From Granulicella pectinivorans (lineage in GTDB: Bacteria; Acidobacteriota; Terriglobia; Terriglobales; Acidobacteriaceae), in assembly GCF_900114625.1 (NCBI RefSeq), contig NZ_FOZL01000001.1:3906001-3970000 (forward strand): a DNA stretch of 64,000 nt, written 5' to 3'. Position 1 is the stretch's first letter; the number at the start of each line of letters is the position of its first letter. Shown in pieces: positions 35,693 through 45,043 of this stretch. Both the position numbers and the translations under genes were made by a program. A model generated the notes under the pieces. The model ran no database searches. It saw only the letters and a program-made list of their open reading frames with translations, and was not told where the DNA came from.

Positions 35693-35784
35693 TGCTTCTA
35701 GGAACCCCAAGGCTTTAACCTTGGGTCTCACAGGCCACCGCAAAGGCGGGGGCTTTAGCCCCTGGGGTATGCCTTCCTGTCCCA
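35693..35784. repeat. Dispersed double-hairpin repeat, copy A
   Basis: Two adjacent small hairpins (CCCAAGG...CCTTGGG and GGGGC-TTTA-GCCCC) inside a ~90-bp unit that recurs at 48582-48670 with roughly 80% identity by eye. A partial copy (CCAGGTAC-type start) lies at about 35625-35665. The 379-bp gap 35442-35820 holds these repeats and the promoters of the flanking divergent genes, and no gene. Confidence 0.6.
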
Positions 35785-35820
35785 GCCAAAACAACGTCTG
35801 CCAGGACAACCAAACTCCCC

Positions 35821-36753
35821 ATGCCCGCCCGCCTCATCATCAACGCAGACGACTTCGGCCTCACCCCCGGCATCAACCGTGCCGTCTGCGAGCTCCACCA
35901 CGCCGGGGCCATCACCTCCACCACGCTCATGGCCACCGGTCCGGCCTTCGAAGAAGCCGTCCAGATCGCCCTCGCAAACCCCACCCTCGGCGTAGGCTGC
36001 CACATCGTCCTCACCGACGGCGTCCCCGTCTCACACCCCTACGACATCCCCACCCTCCTCGGAGCCGACGGCAAGACCTTCCGTCCCTCCCTCATGGACT
36101 TCGCCCAGGCCGTCCTTCGCGGCACCGTGCGCGAAAACGACATCCTCCGCGAAGCATCCGCCCAGATCCAGAAGCTCCAACGCGCCGGCATCGACATCAC
36201 GCACCTCGACACCCACAAGCACGCCCACATCTTCCCCGCCGTATCCCGTCCCCTGCTCCACATCGCCGAGCGCTGCGGCATCGGAGCCATTCGCAATCCA
36301 TTTGAACCCGGCTGGTCCTTAGCCCTGAACCAGGGCACGCGCGCCCGCCGCCTGGTCCTCAAGGCCCTTTGCCATTACTTCGGCCCCCGCTTCCTCGACG
36401 AGATGCGCCGCACCCAACAGGAGGTCGGCACCACCGACGGAACCATCTCCATCTCCGCCACCGGAGACCTTACGATCCACACCTTGGCCCAGACCCTCAC
36501 CAGCATCCCAGACCACGGGACCTGGGAGCTCGTCGTCCATCCCGGCTATAACGACGCAGCTTTGGACGCCGTCACCACCCGCCTCCGCCACCACCGCGAC
36601 GTCGAACGCGAAGCCCTCATGCACCAGGTCCCCGCCCTCCGGATGCATCCGCACTCCCCCGAGTTCATCCACTACGGAAGCGTGGGACCCTTCAACGTCC
36701 TACGCGAGATCGGTCAGTTCTTCCCCCAGACCGGCTACGAAAAGGTCCTGTAA
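35821..36753 (+). CDS. ChbG/HpnK (YdjC) family carbohydrate deacetylase
   Basis: Metal-dependent deacetylase of 310 residues. The N-terminal LIINADDFGLTPGINRAV contains the metal-binding Asp pair; GVGCHIVLTDGVPV and HLDTHKHAHIFP provide the His ligands; EVHP-like VHPGYND follows near the C-terminus. Known relatives remove acetyl groups from N-acetylglucosamine oligosaccharides (ChbG) or hopanoid precursors (HpnK). The stop codon shares a base with the bshA start (TAATG), so it is co-translated with the enzyme that makes GlcNAc-malate. A role as the bacillithiol-pathway deacetylase is therefore possible but unproven; the usual BshB belongs to a different family. Confidence 0.88.
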   Translation: MPARLIINADDFGLTPGINRAVCELHHAGAITSTTLMATGPAFEEAVQIALANPTLGVGCHIVLTDGVPVSHPYDIPTLLGADGKTFRPSLMDFAQAVLRGTVRENDILREASAQIQKLQRAGIDITHLDTHKHAHIFPAVSRPLLHIAERCGIGAIRNPFEPGWSLALNQGTRARRLVLKALCHYFGPRFLDEMRRTQQEVGTTDGTISISATGDLTIHTLAQTLTSIPDHGTWELVVHPGYNDAALDAVTTRLRHHRDVEREALMHQVPALRMHPHSPEFIHYGSVGPFNVLREIGQFFPQTGYEKVL

Positions 36754-37919
36754 TGAGCGAAACCCGCCCCCGCCGCCGCATCGGAATCACCTGCTACCCC
36801 ACCTACGGCGGATCCGGCGTCGTCGCCACCGAGCTCGGCATCGAACTCGCAGCCCGCGGCCACGAAGTCCACTTCATCACCTCCGCTCCACCCTTCCGTC
36901 TCAACGGCCGTGAAAAGAACATCCACTTCCACGAAGTAGCCGTCTATCACTACCCCCTCTTCGAGCACCCGCCCTACGACCTCGCCCTCGCCACCCGCAT
37001 GGCCGAGGTCGCTGAGTTCTATTCGCTCGACCTCCTCCACGTCCACTACGCCATCCCCCACAGCGTCTCGGCCCTGCTGGCAAAACAAATGCTGGCCACA
37101 AGAGGCATCCACCTCCCCTTCATCACCACCCTACACGGCACCGACATTACCCTCGTCGGCCTCGACCCCTCCTACCTCCCCATCACCAAGTTCGGCATCG
37201 AGCAGTCCGACGGCGTCACCAGCATCTCCGCCTACCTCGCCGAGCGCACCCACGAAGCCTTCCGGATCATCCGCCCCATCGAGGTCATCCGCAACTTCGT
37301 CGACTGCGACATCTACAAGCGCGACGAAGAAAAAGTAGCCCGCATGCGTCCGAAGTACGCGAACGAAAACGAGAGACTCCTCGTCCACCTCTCGAACTTC
37401 CGCCCCGTCAAGCGCGTCGCCGACGTAGTCGAAGTCTTTGCCCGCGTAGCGCAAGCGATGCCGGCCCGCCTCATGCTCATCGGAGACGGCCCCGACCGCT
37501 CCGTAGCCGAATATCTCGCCCGTAAACACGGCATTCAGAACCGCATCCACTTCCTGGGCAAACAGGACAACGTCTACGAACTCCTCCCATTAGCCGATCT
37601 CATGCTCATGCCCTCCGAGATGGAGTCCTTCGGCCTGGCCGCCCTCGAAGCCATGGCCTGCCGAGTCCCCGCCATCGCCACCCAGGTAGGCGGCGTCCCC
37701 GAACTGATCGAGCACAACGTCAACGGCCTCCTCTTCCCCATAGGCGATATCGAATCCATGGCCAAAGCCGCCATCGACCTCCTAAGCAACCCCACTCGCC
37801 TCGGACACATGGCACAAGCAGCCCGCCAAACCGCTCAAAATCACTTCTGCGCCCAAAACATCATCACCCGCTACGAGGACTTCTACGAGCAAGTAATAGC
37901 AGGCACACCCGCCCTCTAA
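36753..37919 (+). CDS. bshA: N-acetyl-alpha-D-glucosaminyl L-malate synthase
   Basis: First step of bacillithiol synthesis: transfers GlcNAc from UDP-GlcNAc to L-malate. GT4 glycosyltransferase of 388 residues with the BshA start GITCYPTYGGSGVVATELG, the acceptor-side LHVHYAIPHSVSA, TLHGTDITLVG, and the donor-site block ESFGLAALEAMACRVP followed by GGVPELIEHNVNGLLF. The match is strong over the full length. It is translationally coupled to the upstream deacetylase gene. Presence of bshA implies bacillithiol as the low-molecular-weight thiol, known in Bacillota, Bacteroidota and some Acidobacteriota. bshC is not in the window. Confidence 0.95.
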   Translation: MSETRPRRRIGITCYPTYGGSGVVATELGIELAARGHEVHFITSAPPFRLNGREKNIHFHEVAVYHYPLFEHPPYDLALATRMAEVAEFYSLDLLHVHYAIPHSVSALLAKQMLATRGIHLPFITTLHGTDITLVGLDPSYLPITKFGIEQSDGVTSISAYLAERTHEAFRIIRPIEVIRNFVDCDIYKRDEEKVARMRPKYANENERLLVHLSNFRPVKRVADVVEVFARVAQAMPARLMLIGDGPDRSVAEYLARKHGIQNRIHFLGKQDNVYELLPLADLMLMPSEMESFGLAALEAMACRVPAIATQVGGVPELIEHNVNGLLFPIGDIESMAKAAIDLLSNPTRLGHMAQAARQTAQNHFCAQNIITRYEDFYEQVIAGTPAL

Positions 37920-37983
37920 GACTAAGGGGGGATATCGAGCGAAGGGAGACCGCCCTCCTCAACCAGCCAGGGAACCCGGGTGC

Positions 37984-38009
37984 CCCACATCTCGCTTCTG
38001 AGATGTGGG
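37984..38009. terminator. Bidirectional hairpin between convergent genes
   Basis: Perfect 10-bp inverted repeat (CCCACATCTC / GAGATGTGGG) with a 6-nt loop in the 119-bp gap between bshA and the minus-strand aminotransferase gene. Suitable as a shared terminator; its sequence could also be one of the dispersed palindromes of this genome. Confidence 0.6.
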
Positions 38010-38038
38010 CTTGTCGTCTAAGAACATCCGGAAAGCCT

Positions 38039-39382
38039 CTAAGCCTCCACCAACCCATCCGCAATCGAAAGATGCAGATCCAGCGCCGCCACCCCTCGAT
38101 CGATCTCCTCCTTCGTCACAATCAACGGCGGAGCCACCACAAAATGCGAGACCCAGGCCTGAATCGTAACGCCCTCCCCAAGCACCTTCCCCGCAATCTG
38201 GTCCACCACCAGCACCTTCCCAGCCACCTTATCCGAGTAAGTATTGAACGGTTCCTTGGTCGTCTTGTTCTTCACCAGATCCACCGCCCAGAACAGCCCC
38301 TTTCCTCGCACGTCCCCCACACAAACATGCCTCTCCATCAACTCCCGCAACTTCCCTTCCATATACCCGCCAAGCGAACGCGCCCGCTCCACAAGCCCCA
38401 ACCGCTCCATCTCATGAATCGTAGCCACCGCCGGAGCCAGCGTCATCGGATGCGCCTCATACGTATGCCCATGCGCAAAGTAGTGATCCTCAAAGTAAGC
38501 TGCAATCTTCTCGCTCGTCGCACACAAACCCAGTGGCACATAAGCCGAAGTAATCCCCTTCGCCGTCACCAAAATATCCGGCACAACCCCCCAGTGGTTC
38601 ATCGCAAACCACTCCCCGCTCCTGCCCCATCCACTCATCACCTCATCCGCAATCAGCAGCACCCCATACGCATCGCAGATCTTCCTGAGCTTCGGCATGT
38701 ACCCATCCGGCGGAACGATCACCCCATTCGTCCCCACGATCGGCTCCACCAGCACCGCAGCGACATCGCTCTCATTGCGAATCATGTGCTCCAGATAATC
38801 CGCACACGCAATCCCACACGATGGATACGTATGTTTGATCGGGCACTTGTAGCAATGCACCTCCGGCCCAAAGATCACGCCCTGCCCCTTGCCCGCCGGC
38901 TCCATCGCCCACCGCCGAGGATCGCCCGTCGCCGCAATCGATCCACTCGTCGAGCCATGGTACGACCGGTACCGCGCAATGATCTTCGTCTTCCCCGTAT
39001 ACATCCGCGCAATCTTGAACGCAGCCTCATTGGCCTCCGTCCCGCTCGTCGTAAAGAAGAACTTGTTCAACCCCGCCGGCAACACCTCCACCAGCAGCTT
39101 CGACAACTCCGCCCGCGCCTCCGTCGCATACCCGGGCATCGCATACGCCAGATCCTGCGCCTGCTTCGCAATCGAGTCGATCACCGCCTGATTCTTATGT
39201 CCCAGGTTCGAGCACATCAACTGCGACGAAAAATCCAGCAGCCGCCGCCCATCCCCCGTAATGAGATAACAACCCTCCGCATCCGCAATATGCATCGGCG
39301 TCCAGCCCTTCTGAAAACGCCACGTGCCGTAGTTATACTTCCTCGTCAGCTCTACAATCTCCTGCGAACTCAGTGTGCTCAT
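38039..39382 (-). CDS. Class III aminotransferase, likely beta-alanine:pyruvate type
   Basis: PLP enzyme of 447 residues, fold type I class III. Features: start block YLITGDGRRLLDFSSQLMCSNLGH, TTSGTEANEAAFKIAR (phosphate cup), LIADEVMSGWGRSG (Asp of the PLP nitrogen), and the Schiff-base Lys in VTAKGITSAYVPLG. It is the last gene of the reductive pyrimidine cluster and overlaps the permease gene by 4 bp, so its natural substrate is probably beta-alanine (from uracil) and 3-aminoisobutyrate (from thymine), converting them to semialdehydes. Assignment to this step is by context. Confidence 0.9.
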   Translation of the reverse strand: MSTLSSQEIVELTRKYNYGTWRFQKGWTPMHIADAEGCYLITGDGRRLLDFSSQLMCSNLGHKNQAVIDSIAKQAQDLAYAMPGYATEARAELSKLLVEVLPAGLNKFFFTTSGTEANEAAFKIARMYTGKTKIIARYRSYHGSTSGSIAATGDPRRWAMEPAGKGQGVIFGPEVHCYKCPIKHTYPSCGIACADYLEHMIRNESDVAAVLVEPIVGTNGVIVPPDGYMPKLRKICDAYGVLLIADEVMSGWGRSGEWFAMNHWGVVPDILVTAKGITSAYVPLGLCATSEKIAAYFEDHYFAHGHTYEAHPMTLAPAVATIHEMERLGLVERARSLGGYMEGKLRELMERHVCVGDVRGKGLFWAVDLVKNKTTKEPFNTYSDKVAGKVLVVDQIAGKVLGEGVTIQAWVSHFVVAPPLIVTKEEIDRGVAALDLHLSIADGLVEA

Positions 39383-40800
39383 ACCAATTCCCTCTCATCG
39401 GCCGGCACCGGAGCCGGCTGTCCATACCGCATCGTCATCAAGGCCAGATACACCACACCGGCCGCAAAGAAACCAACAAACCAGGCCAGCTTGAACAGCC
39501 ACTCCAGCGAAGGAACAAACCGCCCGATCAAAGCCAGCACAATCCCCAGCAAAAGCGCGATCAGCGCCTCGCCATTCAATCCATTGCGATACTCATAAGC
39601 CCCACGCCACTGATACAGCGCATTCACATCCAGCCTGCGACGCCTGAAGAAGAAGTAGTCCGCCACCATAATCCCAGCCACAGGCCCCAGCACCGCCGAG
39701 TAGTCCACCAGCCATCCCAGGTAATTATGCGAGCTCGACATCAACCGCCACGGCATAATCGCCAACCCCAGCACGCCCGTAATCAACCCGCCCATCCGAA
39801 AGCTGATCCACTTCGGAGCCAGGTTCGCAAAGTCATTCGAAGGCCCCACCACATTAGCCCCGATGTTCACATTCAACGTAGCAACCAGCAGCGCAATCAA
39901 CCCCAGGAAAGCCAGCAGAGGCTGATGAAACCGCCCCAGCAAAACCACCGGCGACCAGATCGGCTCGCCAAACACCACCGTAGAAGCCGAAGTACAGGCG
40001 ATCCCCAGAAACGAGTACATCGTCATCACCACCGGCAGCCCAAACGCCTGACCCAGGATCTGCGAATCCTGGTTCTTCGCATACCGGGTAAAGTCCGGAA
40101 TGTTCAGCGACAACGTCGCCCAATACCCCACCATCCCAGTCAACGCCGGAAAGAAGTATTTGAGAAAAGCTCCCGTAGAAGTGAACTGACTGGGAGCCGC
40201 AAGCATAGGCCCGAACCCACCCGCCTTATGCAGCATGAAACCCAGCAGCAGAGCCGACATCACCAGCATGAACGGAGCCGAAAAGCTCTGCAAAAATCGG
40301 ATCGACTCAACACCCTTCCAAACTACAAACATGTTCAACATCCAGAACCCAAGAAAGCAAACCCACGTCACCGCGGGCATCGCAACCGTCGAAGGCCAAA
40401 GCACATTCACCATCTGAGCAATGGCAGTGCCCCCAATCCAAGACTGAATCCCGAACCACCCACACGCCACAATCGCCCGCAGAATCGCCGGAATATTCGC
40501 ACCGCGCGTCCCAAAACTCGCCCGTACAAACACCGGAAACGGAATCCCATACTTCGCGCCCGCATGCGCATTCAGAATCATCGGAATCAGCACAATCAGA
40601 TTCCCGAGCAGGATCGTACACACCGCCTGCTTCCAGTTCATGCCACCTGCAATCAGTGACGACGCCAGCATATACGTCGTCACCTCCATCGACATCGAGA
40701 ACCAAAGCGCAATGTAGTTGTACGTTCCCCACGTCCTCTGCGCCGGCGACGTAGGAGCAAGGTCCTCGTTGTACAACCGCGCATCCGGATTAAGAACCAT
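39379..40800 (-). CDS. NCS1-family nucleobase/hydantoin permease
   Basis: Twelve-helix transporter of 473 residues. The N-terminus LNPDARLYNEDLAPTSPAQR and the helix WFSMSMEVTTYMLASSLIAGG match the NCS1 (Mhp1/PucI) family; the loop GANIPAILRAIVACGWFG and QSWIGGTAI are substrate-side helices in Mhp1-like carriers. The ATG at 40800 shares one base with the dihydropyrimidinase stop (TGATG); the longer frame to 40932 is Gly/Trp-rich read-through of that gene. Likely imports uracil, thymine or a hydantoin for the catabolic cluster. Confidence 0.91.
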   Translation of the reverse strand: MVLNPDARLYNEDLAPTSPAQRTWGTYNYIALWFSMSMEVTTYMLASSLIAGGMNWKQAVCTILLGNLIVLIPMILNAHAGAKYGIPFPVFVRASFGTRGANIPAILRAIVACGWFGIQSWIGGTAIAQMVNVLWPSTVAMPAVTWVCFLGFWMLNMFVVWKGVESIRFLQSFSAPFMLVMSALLLGFMLHKAGGFGPMLAAPSQFTSTGAFLKYFFPALTGMVGYWATLSLNIPDFTRYAKNQDSQILGQAFGLPVVMTMYSFLGIACTSASTVVFGEPIWSPVVLLGRFHQPLLAFLGLIALLVATLNVNIGANVVGPSNDFANLAPKWISFRMGGLITGVLGLAIMPWRLMSSSHNYLGWLVDYSAVLGPVAGIMVADYFFFRRRRLDVNALYQWRGAYEYRNGLNGEALIALLLGIVLALIGRFVPSLEWLFKLAWFVGFFAAGVVYLALMTMRYGQPAPVPADERELV

Positions 40801-42197
40801 CAGGCAAAACCTCCGGCATTCGCCACCCGCTTCACAAACCGCCCACGCCCAACCGCCCCAACCCACTCCCCATCCTTCACCACCATCTCCCCACGCGAGA
40901 ACACATGCCTCGCATTCCCCTTCACCTTCCACCCTTCAAACATCGAGTAATCCGTAGCCATCTTCTGCGTGGCCGCGCTGATCGTATAGTCCGCATGCGG
41001 ATCCCAAAGCAGCACATCCGCATCCATCCCCTCCGCGATCGCGCCCTTCTTCTCCATCCCGAAGATCCGAGCCGGCGCCGTAGCACTCAACTCCACAAAC
41101 CGCTCCCGCGTCAGCCGTCCGGAGTTCACCCCAAAATGCCACAAAATTTGTAACCTATTCTCAATCCCCGGCCCACCATTGGGAATCTTCCGGAAATCAC
41201 CCCGCCCAAGCTCCTTCTGATCCGCAAACCGGAACGGACAATGATCCGTGGAAACGACCGACAGAGCCCCATCCTCCAGCGCCCCCCAAAGCGCCTCCTG
41301 GTTCCACTTCTCCCGCAGCGGTGGAGTAAACACATACTTCGCCTCCTCCCAGCTCTTGCCCGGCATCTGCTCCTCCAGCGACAGCACCAGATACTGCGTG
41401 CACGTCTCCGCCAGCGCCTTCAGCCCGCGGTTCTGAGCATGCCGCAACTCCCGCAGCGCGTCCTCATTCGAAAGATGCACGATATAAACCGAAGCCCCCG
41501 CCATCTCCGCCAGCGCAATCGAACGATGCGTCGCCTCTGCCTCAGCCTTCGTCGATCGGCTCAACGCATGATAGTGCGGCTCCGTCTTCCCCTCCGCGAT
41601 CATCTGCGCCACCACAACATCGATCGCGCTCCCATTCTCCGCATGGATACAACAAAGCGCCTTCAAGGCAGCCGCCTTCTGCATCACCTTGAACATCAGC
41701 CCATCGTCGATCATCAGCACATTCGGATACGCCATGAACAGCTTGAACGAAGCGATCCCCTCCGCAACCATCGCCTCCATCTCCGCCAACCCCGCAGCCT
41801 CATCCGCCCCGAGATCCGTCACCGCCATATGCAGCGACCAATCGACACAAGCCTTGCCCACACCCTTGGCCATCCAGACATCGAACGCCTCACGCATCGT
41901 GCCGCCCTTGGCCTGCAGCGCAAAGTCGATCACCGTCGTCGTCCCACCCACCGCCGCCGCAATCGTCCCCGTTGTATAGTCATCCGCCGACACAGTCCCC
42001 CCGAACGGCATATCCAGATGCGTATGCACATCGATGCCTCCAGGCATCACCAGCAGCCCATCCGCATCGACAACCGTATGCCCACCCGGATCGAGCCACT
42101 CCCCCACCGCAAGGATCGACTCGCCTTCAATCAACACATCGGCCTTATAGCTCCGCTCCGAACTCACCACCGTCCCGCCCTGAATCAAGATCCCCAT
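40800..42197 (-). CDS. Dihydropyrimidinase/hydantoinase
   Basis: Opens the ring of 5,6-dihydrouracil and dihydrothymine. Cyclic amidohydrolase (465 residues) with metal motif GGIDVHTHLDMPF, the carboxylated Lys in GIASFKLFMAY, His ligands in CIHAENGS and IVHLSN, and the catalytic Asp in VVSTDHCPF. Second-step enzyme of the reductive pyrimidine pathway, in the same operon as PreT/PreA, permease and aminotransferase. It could also take hydantoins in vitro, as family members do. 15 bp separate it from preA upstream. Confidence 0.94.
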   Translation of the reverse strand: MGILIQGGTVVSSERSYKADVLIEGESILAVGEWLDPGGHTVVDADGLLVMPGGIDVHTHLDMPFGGTVSADDYTTGTIAAAVGGTTTVIDFALQAKGGTMREAFDVWMAKGVGKACVDWSLHMAVTDLGADEAAGLAEMEAMVAEGIASFKLFMAYPNVLMIDDGLMFKVMQKAAALKALCCIHAENGSAIDVVVAQMIAEGKTEPHYHALSRSTKAEAEATHRSIALAEMAGASVYIVHLSNEDALRELRHAQNRGLKALAETCTQYLVLSLEEQMPGKSWEEAKYVFTPPLREKWNQEALWGALEDGALSVVSTDHCPFRFADQKELGRGDFRKIPNGGPGIENRLQILWHFGVNSGRLTRERFVELSATAPARIFGMEKKGAIAEGMDADVLLWDPHADYTISAATQKMATDYSMFEGWKVKGNARHVFSRGEMVVKDGEWVGAVGRGRFVKRVANAGGFA

Positions 42198-42212
42198 ACG
42201 TAACTCCCATGA

Positions 42213-43646
42213 TTACAAATTTGAGACCGTCCGCTCAGCCCAGCTCTCCGCCGCCAACCCATTCTCAACCCGCTCCATCGTGATGCATCCATCCACCGGA
42301 CAAACCAGCGAACAAAGGTTACACCCCACACACTCATCCACATCCACCCGCGGAATCCGGTGCAGCGGCGTCAAGCTCGCATGCGACCCCGCCCCACCCG
42401 CATCCAGCTTGGGAATCGGCGTCGTCGAGATCACCGTCGCACTCTGCGCCGCGACCATCGCCGGTGTAGCCTTTCCATGCGGATTCGGCTCATGCATCAC
42501 ATACCGAGGATCGGTCCCCAAAACCGCCTCCTCCATCCCACCCTCAGCCCGATCCAGATGAATGCACTGATGCGCCCCATCCCAGCAAGCCGTATAGCAA
42601 AGCTGGCAGCCAATGCACTTGTCCGCATGAATCTCCGCAACCACTCGATAGTTCAAATTCAGGTTCTTCCACTCCCGCACCTGCGGCAGCGACAACCCAC
42701 GAAAGTCATCGATCGTCCGATATCCCTTCGTATCCATCCACTCCAGCAGCCCATCGCACATGTCCTCGACGATGCGATACCCGTAATGCATCACCGCCGT
42801 ACACACCTGCACGCTGCTCGAGCCCAGCAGAATAAACTCCGCCGCATCCCGCCACGACGCCACACCACCAATCCCCGACATCGGCAGCGCAGCCAACGGA
42901 TCGCTCATCACCTGCTGCACCATGTTCAACGCGATCGGCTTCACCGCGGGCCCGCAGTACCCACCATGCGAACTCCGCCCATCCACATTCGGATTCGGCG
43001 TCAGCGTATCCAGATCGATCCCCGTAATCGAGTTGATGGTATTGATCGCACTCAGCGCATCCGCGCCCGCCCTCTTCGCCGCACGCGCCGGCATCCGTAT
43101 ATCCGAAATATTCGGCGTCAACTTCACAATCACCGGAGTCCGCGCCTTCTCCTTCACCCACCCCGTAATCTGTTCGCAGTACTCCGGCACCTGCCCCACG
43201 GCCGAGCCCATCCCGCGCTCGCTCATTCCATGCGGACAACCAAAGTTCAACTCGAGCCCATCCGCCCCCGCATCCTCCGCCCGCGCCACAATCTCATGCC
43301 AGCTCTCGCGCTTACTCTCCACCATCAGCGAGGCAATAATCACATGCTTCGGATACCGCTTCTTCGCCTCCGCAATCTCTTTCAGGTTCATCTCGATCGG
43401 CCTGTCGGAGATCAGCTCAATATTGTTGAACCCCATCATCTTCTGCCCGGCCCAATCGATCGACGAGTACCGCGAGCTCACATTCGTCACCGGCTCGCCA
43501 ATCGTCTTCCAAACCGCTCCACCCCAGCCCGCATCGAACGCCCGCATCACCTGCTCGCCGCAGTTCGCCGGCGGAGCCGAGGCCAGCCAGAACGGGTTCA
43601 ACATCGGTATCCCGCAAAACGTACTCGCAAGCGTAGCCTTAGCCAT
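42213..43646 (-). CDS. preA: NAD-dependent dihydropyrimidine dehydrogenase subunit PreA
   Basis: FMN/Fe-S subunit that reduces uracil and thymine to dihydropyrimidines with PreT. 477 residues: a TIM-barrel dihydroorotate-dehydrogenase-like domain with NPFWLASAPPANCGEQVMRAF, GLELNFGCPHGMSERGMG (active-site Cys in GCPHG) and INTINSITGIDLDTL. Two ferredoxin-type motifs follow: CIGCQLCYTACWDGAHQC (from Cys344) and CVGCNLCSLVCPVDGC (from Cys439). A segment of about 75 residues separates the two clusters, making it longer than the E. coli protein. Overlaps preT by 8 bp. Confidence 0.95.
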   Translation of the reverse strand: MAKATLASTFCGIPMLNPFWLASAPPANCGEQVMRAFDAGWGGAVWKTIGEPVTNVSSRYSSIDWAGQKMMGFNNIELISDRPIEMNLKEIAEAKKRYPKHVIIASLMVESKRESWHEIVARAEDAGADGLELNFGCPHGMSERGMGSAVGQVPEYCEQITGWVKEKARTPVIVKLTPNISDIRMPARAAKRAGADALSAINTINSITGIDLDTLTPNPNVDGRSSHGGYCGPAVKPIALNMVQQVMSDPLAALPMSGIGGVASWRDAAEFILLGSSSVQVCTAVMHYGYRIVEDMCDGLLEWMDTKGYRTIDDFRGLSLPQVREWKNLNLNYRVVAEIHADKCIGCQLCYTACWDGAHQCIHLDRAEGGMEEAVLGTDPRYVMHEPNPHGKATPAMVAAQSATVISTTPIPKLDAGGAGSHASLTPLHRIPRVDVDECVGCNLCSLVCPVDGCITMERVENGLAAESWAERTVSNL

Positions 43647-44973
43647 GCTGTCCCTCCAGCCAGGCCACTATCCCAACACCAGCCCGTTTCCCATCAGCCA
43701 CTGCATCAACCACCTCACGCCCGCCATTCGTGCAGTCGCCGCCCGCAAAGTACTTCGCGTTCGAAGTCTGTCCCGAAGCCCGATCGATCACCACCCGCCC
43801 ACGCTCCATCGTCACCTTTTCGCTGGCGAAAACAGAGTGCGTCCCCTGCCCAATCGCCATCACCACCATATCCACCCCGAGTAAGAACTCCGACCCAGCC
43901 ACAGGCACAATCGAGCCATCCTCCGCGGCCTCCAGCCGAGCCAGCTTCAAAGCCTCCAGCGCACCCGCGCCCTCAAGCCCAACCGGCTGCACATGCCACA
44001 GAAACTTCACACCCTCAGCCCGTGCATGCTCATACTCGAACTGAAATGCCGACATCTGCTCCGGTCCACGACGATAGACCATATGTACCTCACCGGCACC
44101 CAGCCGCACCGCGGCAATCGCCGCATCGATCGCCGTATTCCCCGCGCCCACAACAGCTACACGCGTAGGCGCCGTAGTGATCTCACCGGCCTTATACCCC
44201 GCGATGAAATCCAGCGCATTCGTCATGCCCTGCATCTCTTCGCCCGCCAACCCAAGCCGATGAATCGTCCCCAGCCCGATCCCCAGAAACACCGCGTCGC
44301 ATTCAGCCTCAAGCGAAGCCAACATCGCCGCATCAACTACCGTCTCAAAGCGAAACTCCACGCCCAACTGAGCCAGCATATCGATCTCCCGCAGGCTCTC
44401 GATCAGCGGCAGCTTGTACTCCGCAATGCCATACGTATTCAGCCCACCCGGCAAAGGCCGCGCATCATAGATCGTCGCCGCAATCCCCTTACGGCGAAGC
44501 TCTGCGGCACACGCCAGCGAAGCCGGCCCCGCCCCAATCAACGCCACCTTCCGCCCCGTATCCACCCCGGCCTCAAACGGCAGCGCAGCACCACTCGCAT
44601 GGAACGCATCCATCGCATACCGCTGCAGCCGCCCAATCTCAATCGGCTGCTTGTTATACCGGTGCAGCACACAAGCCCCTTCGCACAACACCTTGACCGG
44701 ACACGCTCGCGAACAACTCGCCCCTAGGATGTTCGCCTCGAGAATCGTCTTTGCCGAACCTGCCAGGTTCCCGCTCGCAATCTTCTTGATGAAACGCGGC
44801 ACATCGATATGCGTCGGACAAGCCCCCGCACACGGCGCATCGAAGCAGAACAAACATCGGTTCGACTCCGTCACCGCACCCTGCCGGTCGAACGGCGGAT
44901 GCAGATCCCCGAACCGTGTCACAATCTCAGGCACAGCCTCTATCCGTTGCGAAAAGGGTATCGTCTCACTCAT
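43639..44973 (-). CDS. preT: NAD(P)H:dihydropyrimidine dehydrogenase subunit PreT
   Basis: FAD/NAD(P) and Fe-S subunit that feeds electrons to PreA; resembles glutamate synthase small subunit, 444 residues. N-terminal Cys-rich adrenodoxin-reductase-type motif CLFCFDAPCAGACPTHID, then CSRACPVKVLCEGAC. FAD site VALIGAGPASLACAAELRRKG; NAD(P) site VAVVGAGNTAIDAAIAAVRLG; the C-terminal FAD block KYFAGGDCTNGGREVVDAVADG. Directly upstream of preA in the pyrimidine degradation operon; 70 bp separate it from the amidohydrolase gene. Confidence 0.94.
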   Translation of the reverse strand: MSETIPFSQRIEAVPEIVTRFGDLHPPFDRQGAVTESNRCLFCFDAPCAGACPTHIDVPRFIKKIASGNLAGSAKTILEANILGASCSRACPVKVLCEGACVLHRYNKQPIEIGRLQRYAMDAFHASGAALPFEAGVDTGRKVALIGAGPASLACAAELRRKGIAATIYDARPLPGGLNTYGIAEYKLPLIESLREIDMLAQLGVEFRFETVVDAAMLASLEAECDAVFLGIGLGTIHRLGLAGEEMQGMTNALDFIAGYKAGEITTAPTRVAVVGAGNTAIDAAIAAVRLGAGEVHMVYRRGPEQMSAFQFEYEHARAEGVKFLWHVQPVGLEGAGALEALKLARLEAAEDGSIVPVAGSEFLLGVDMVVMAIGQGTHSVFASEKVTMERGRVVIDRASGQTSNAKYFAGGDCTNGGREVVDAVADGKRAGVGIVAWLEGQHG

Positions 44974-45043
44974 CCGGTGCGGTCAGCCTCCATATGCGCC
45001 ATCATTTGCGTTCGCGAGAAGAACTGATTATGCACCATCCACG

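Noticed and set aside
42360..44168. 602-residue plus-strand open frame
   Set aside because: Antisense to preA and preT, composition dominated by Arg, His and Pro. Shadow.
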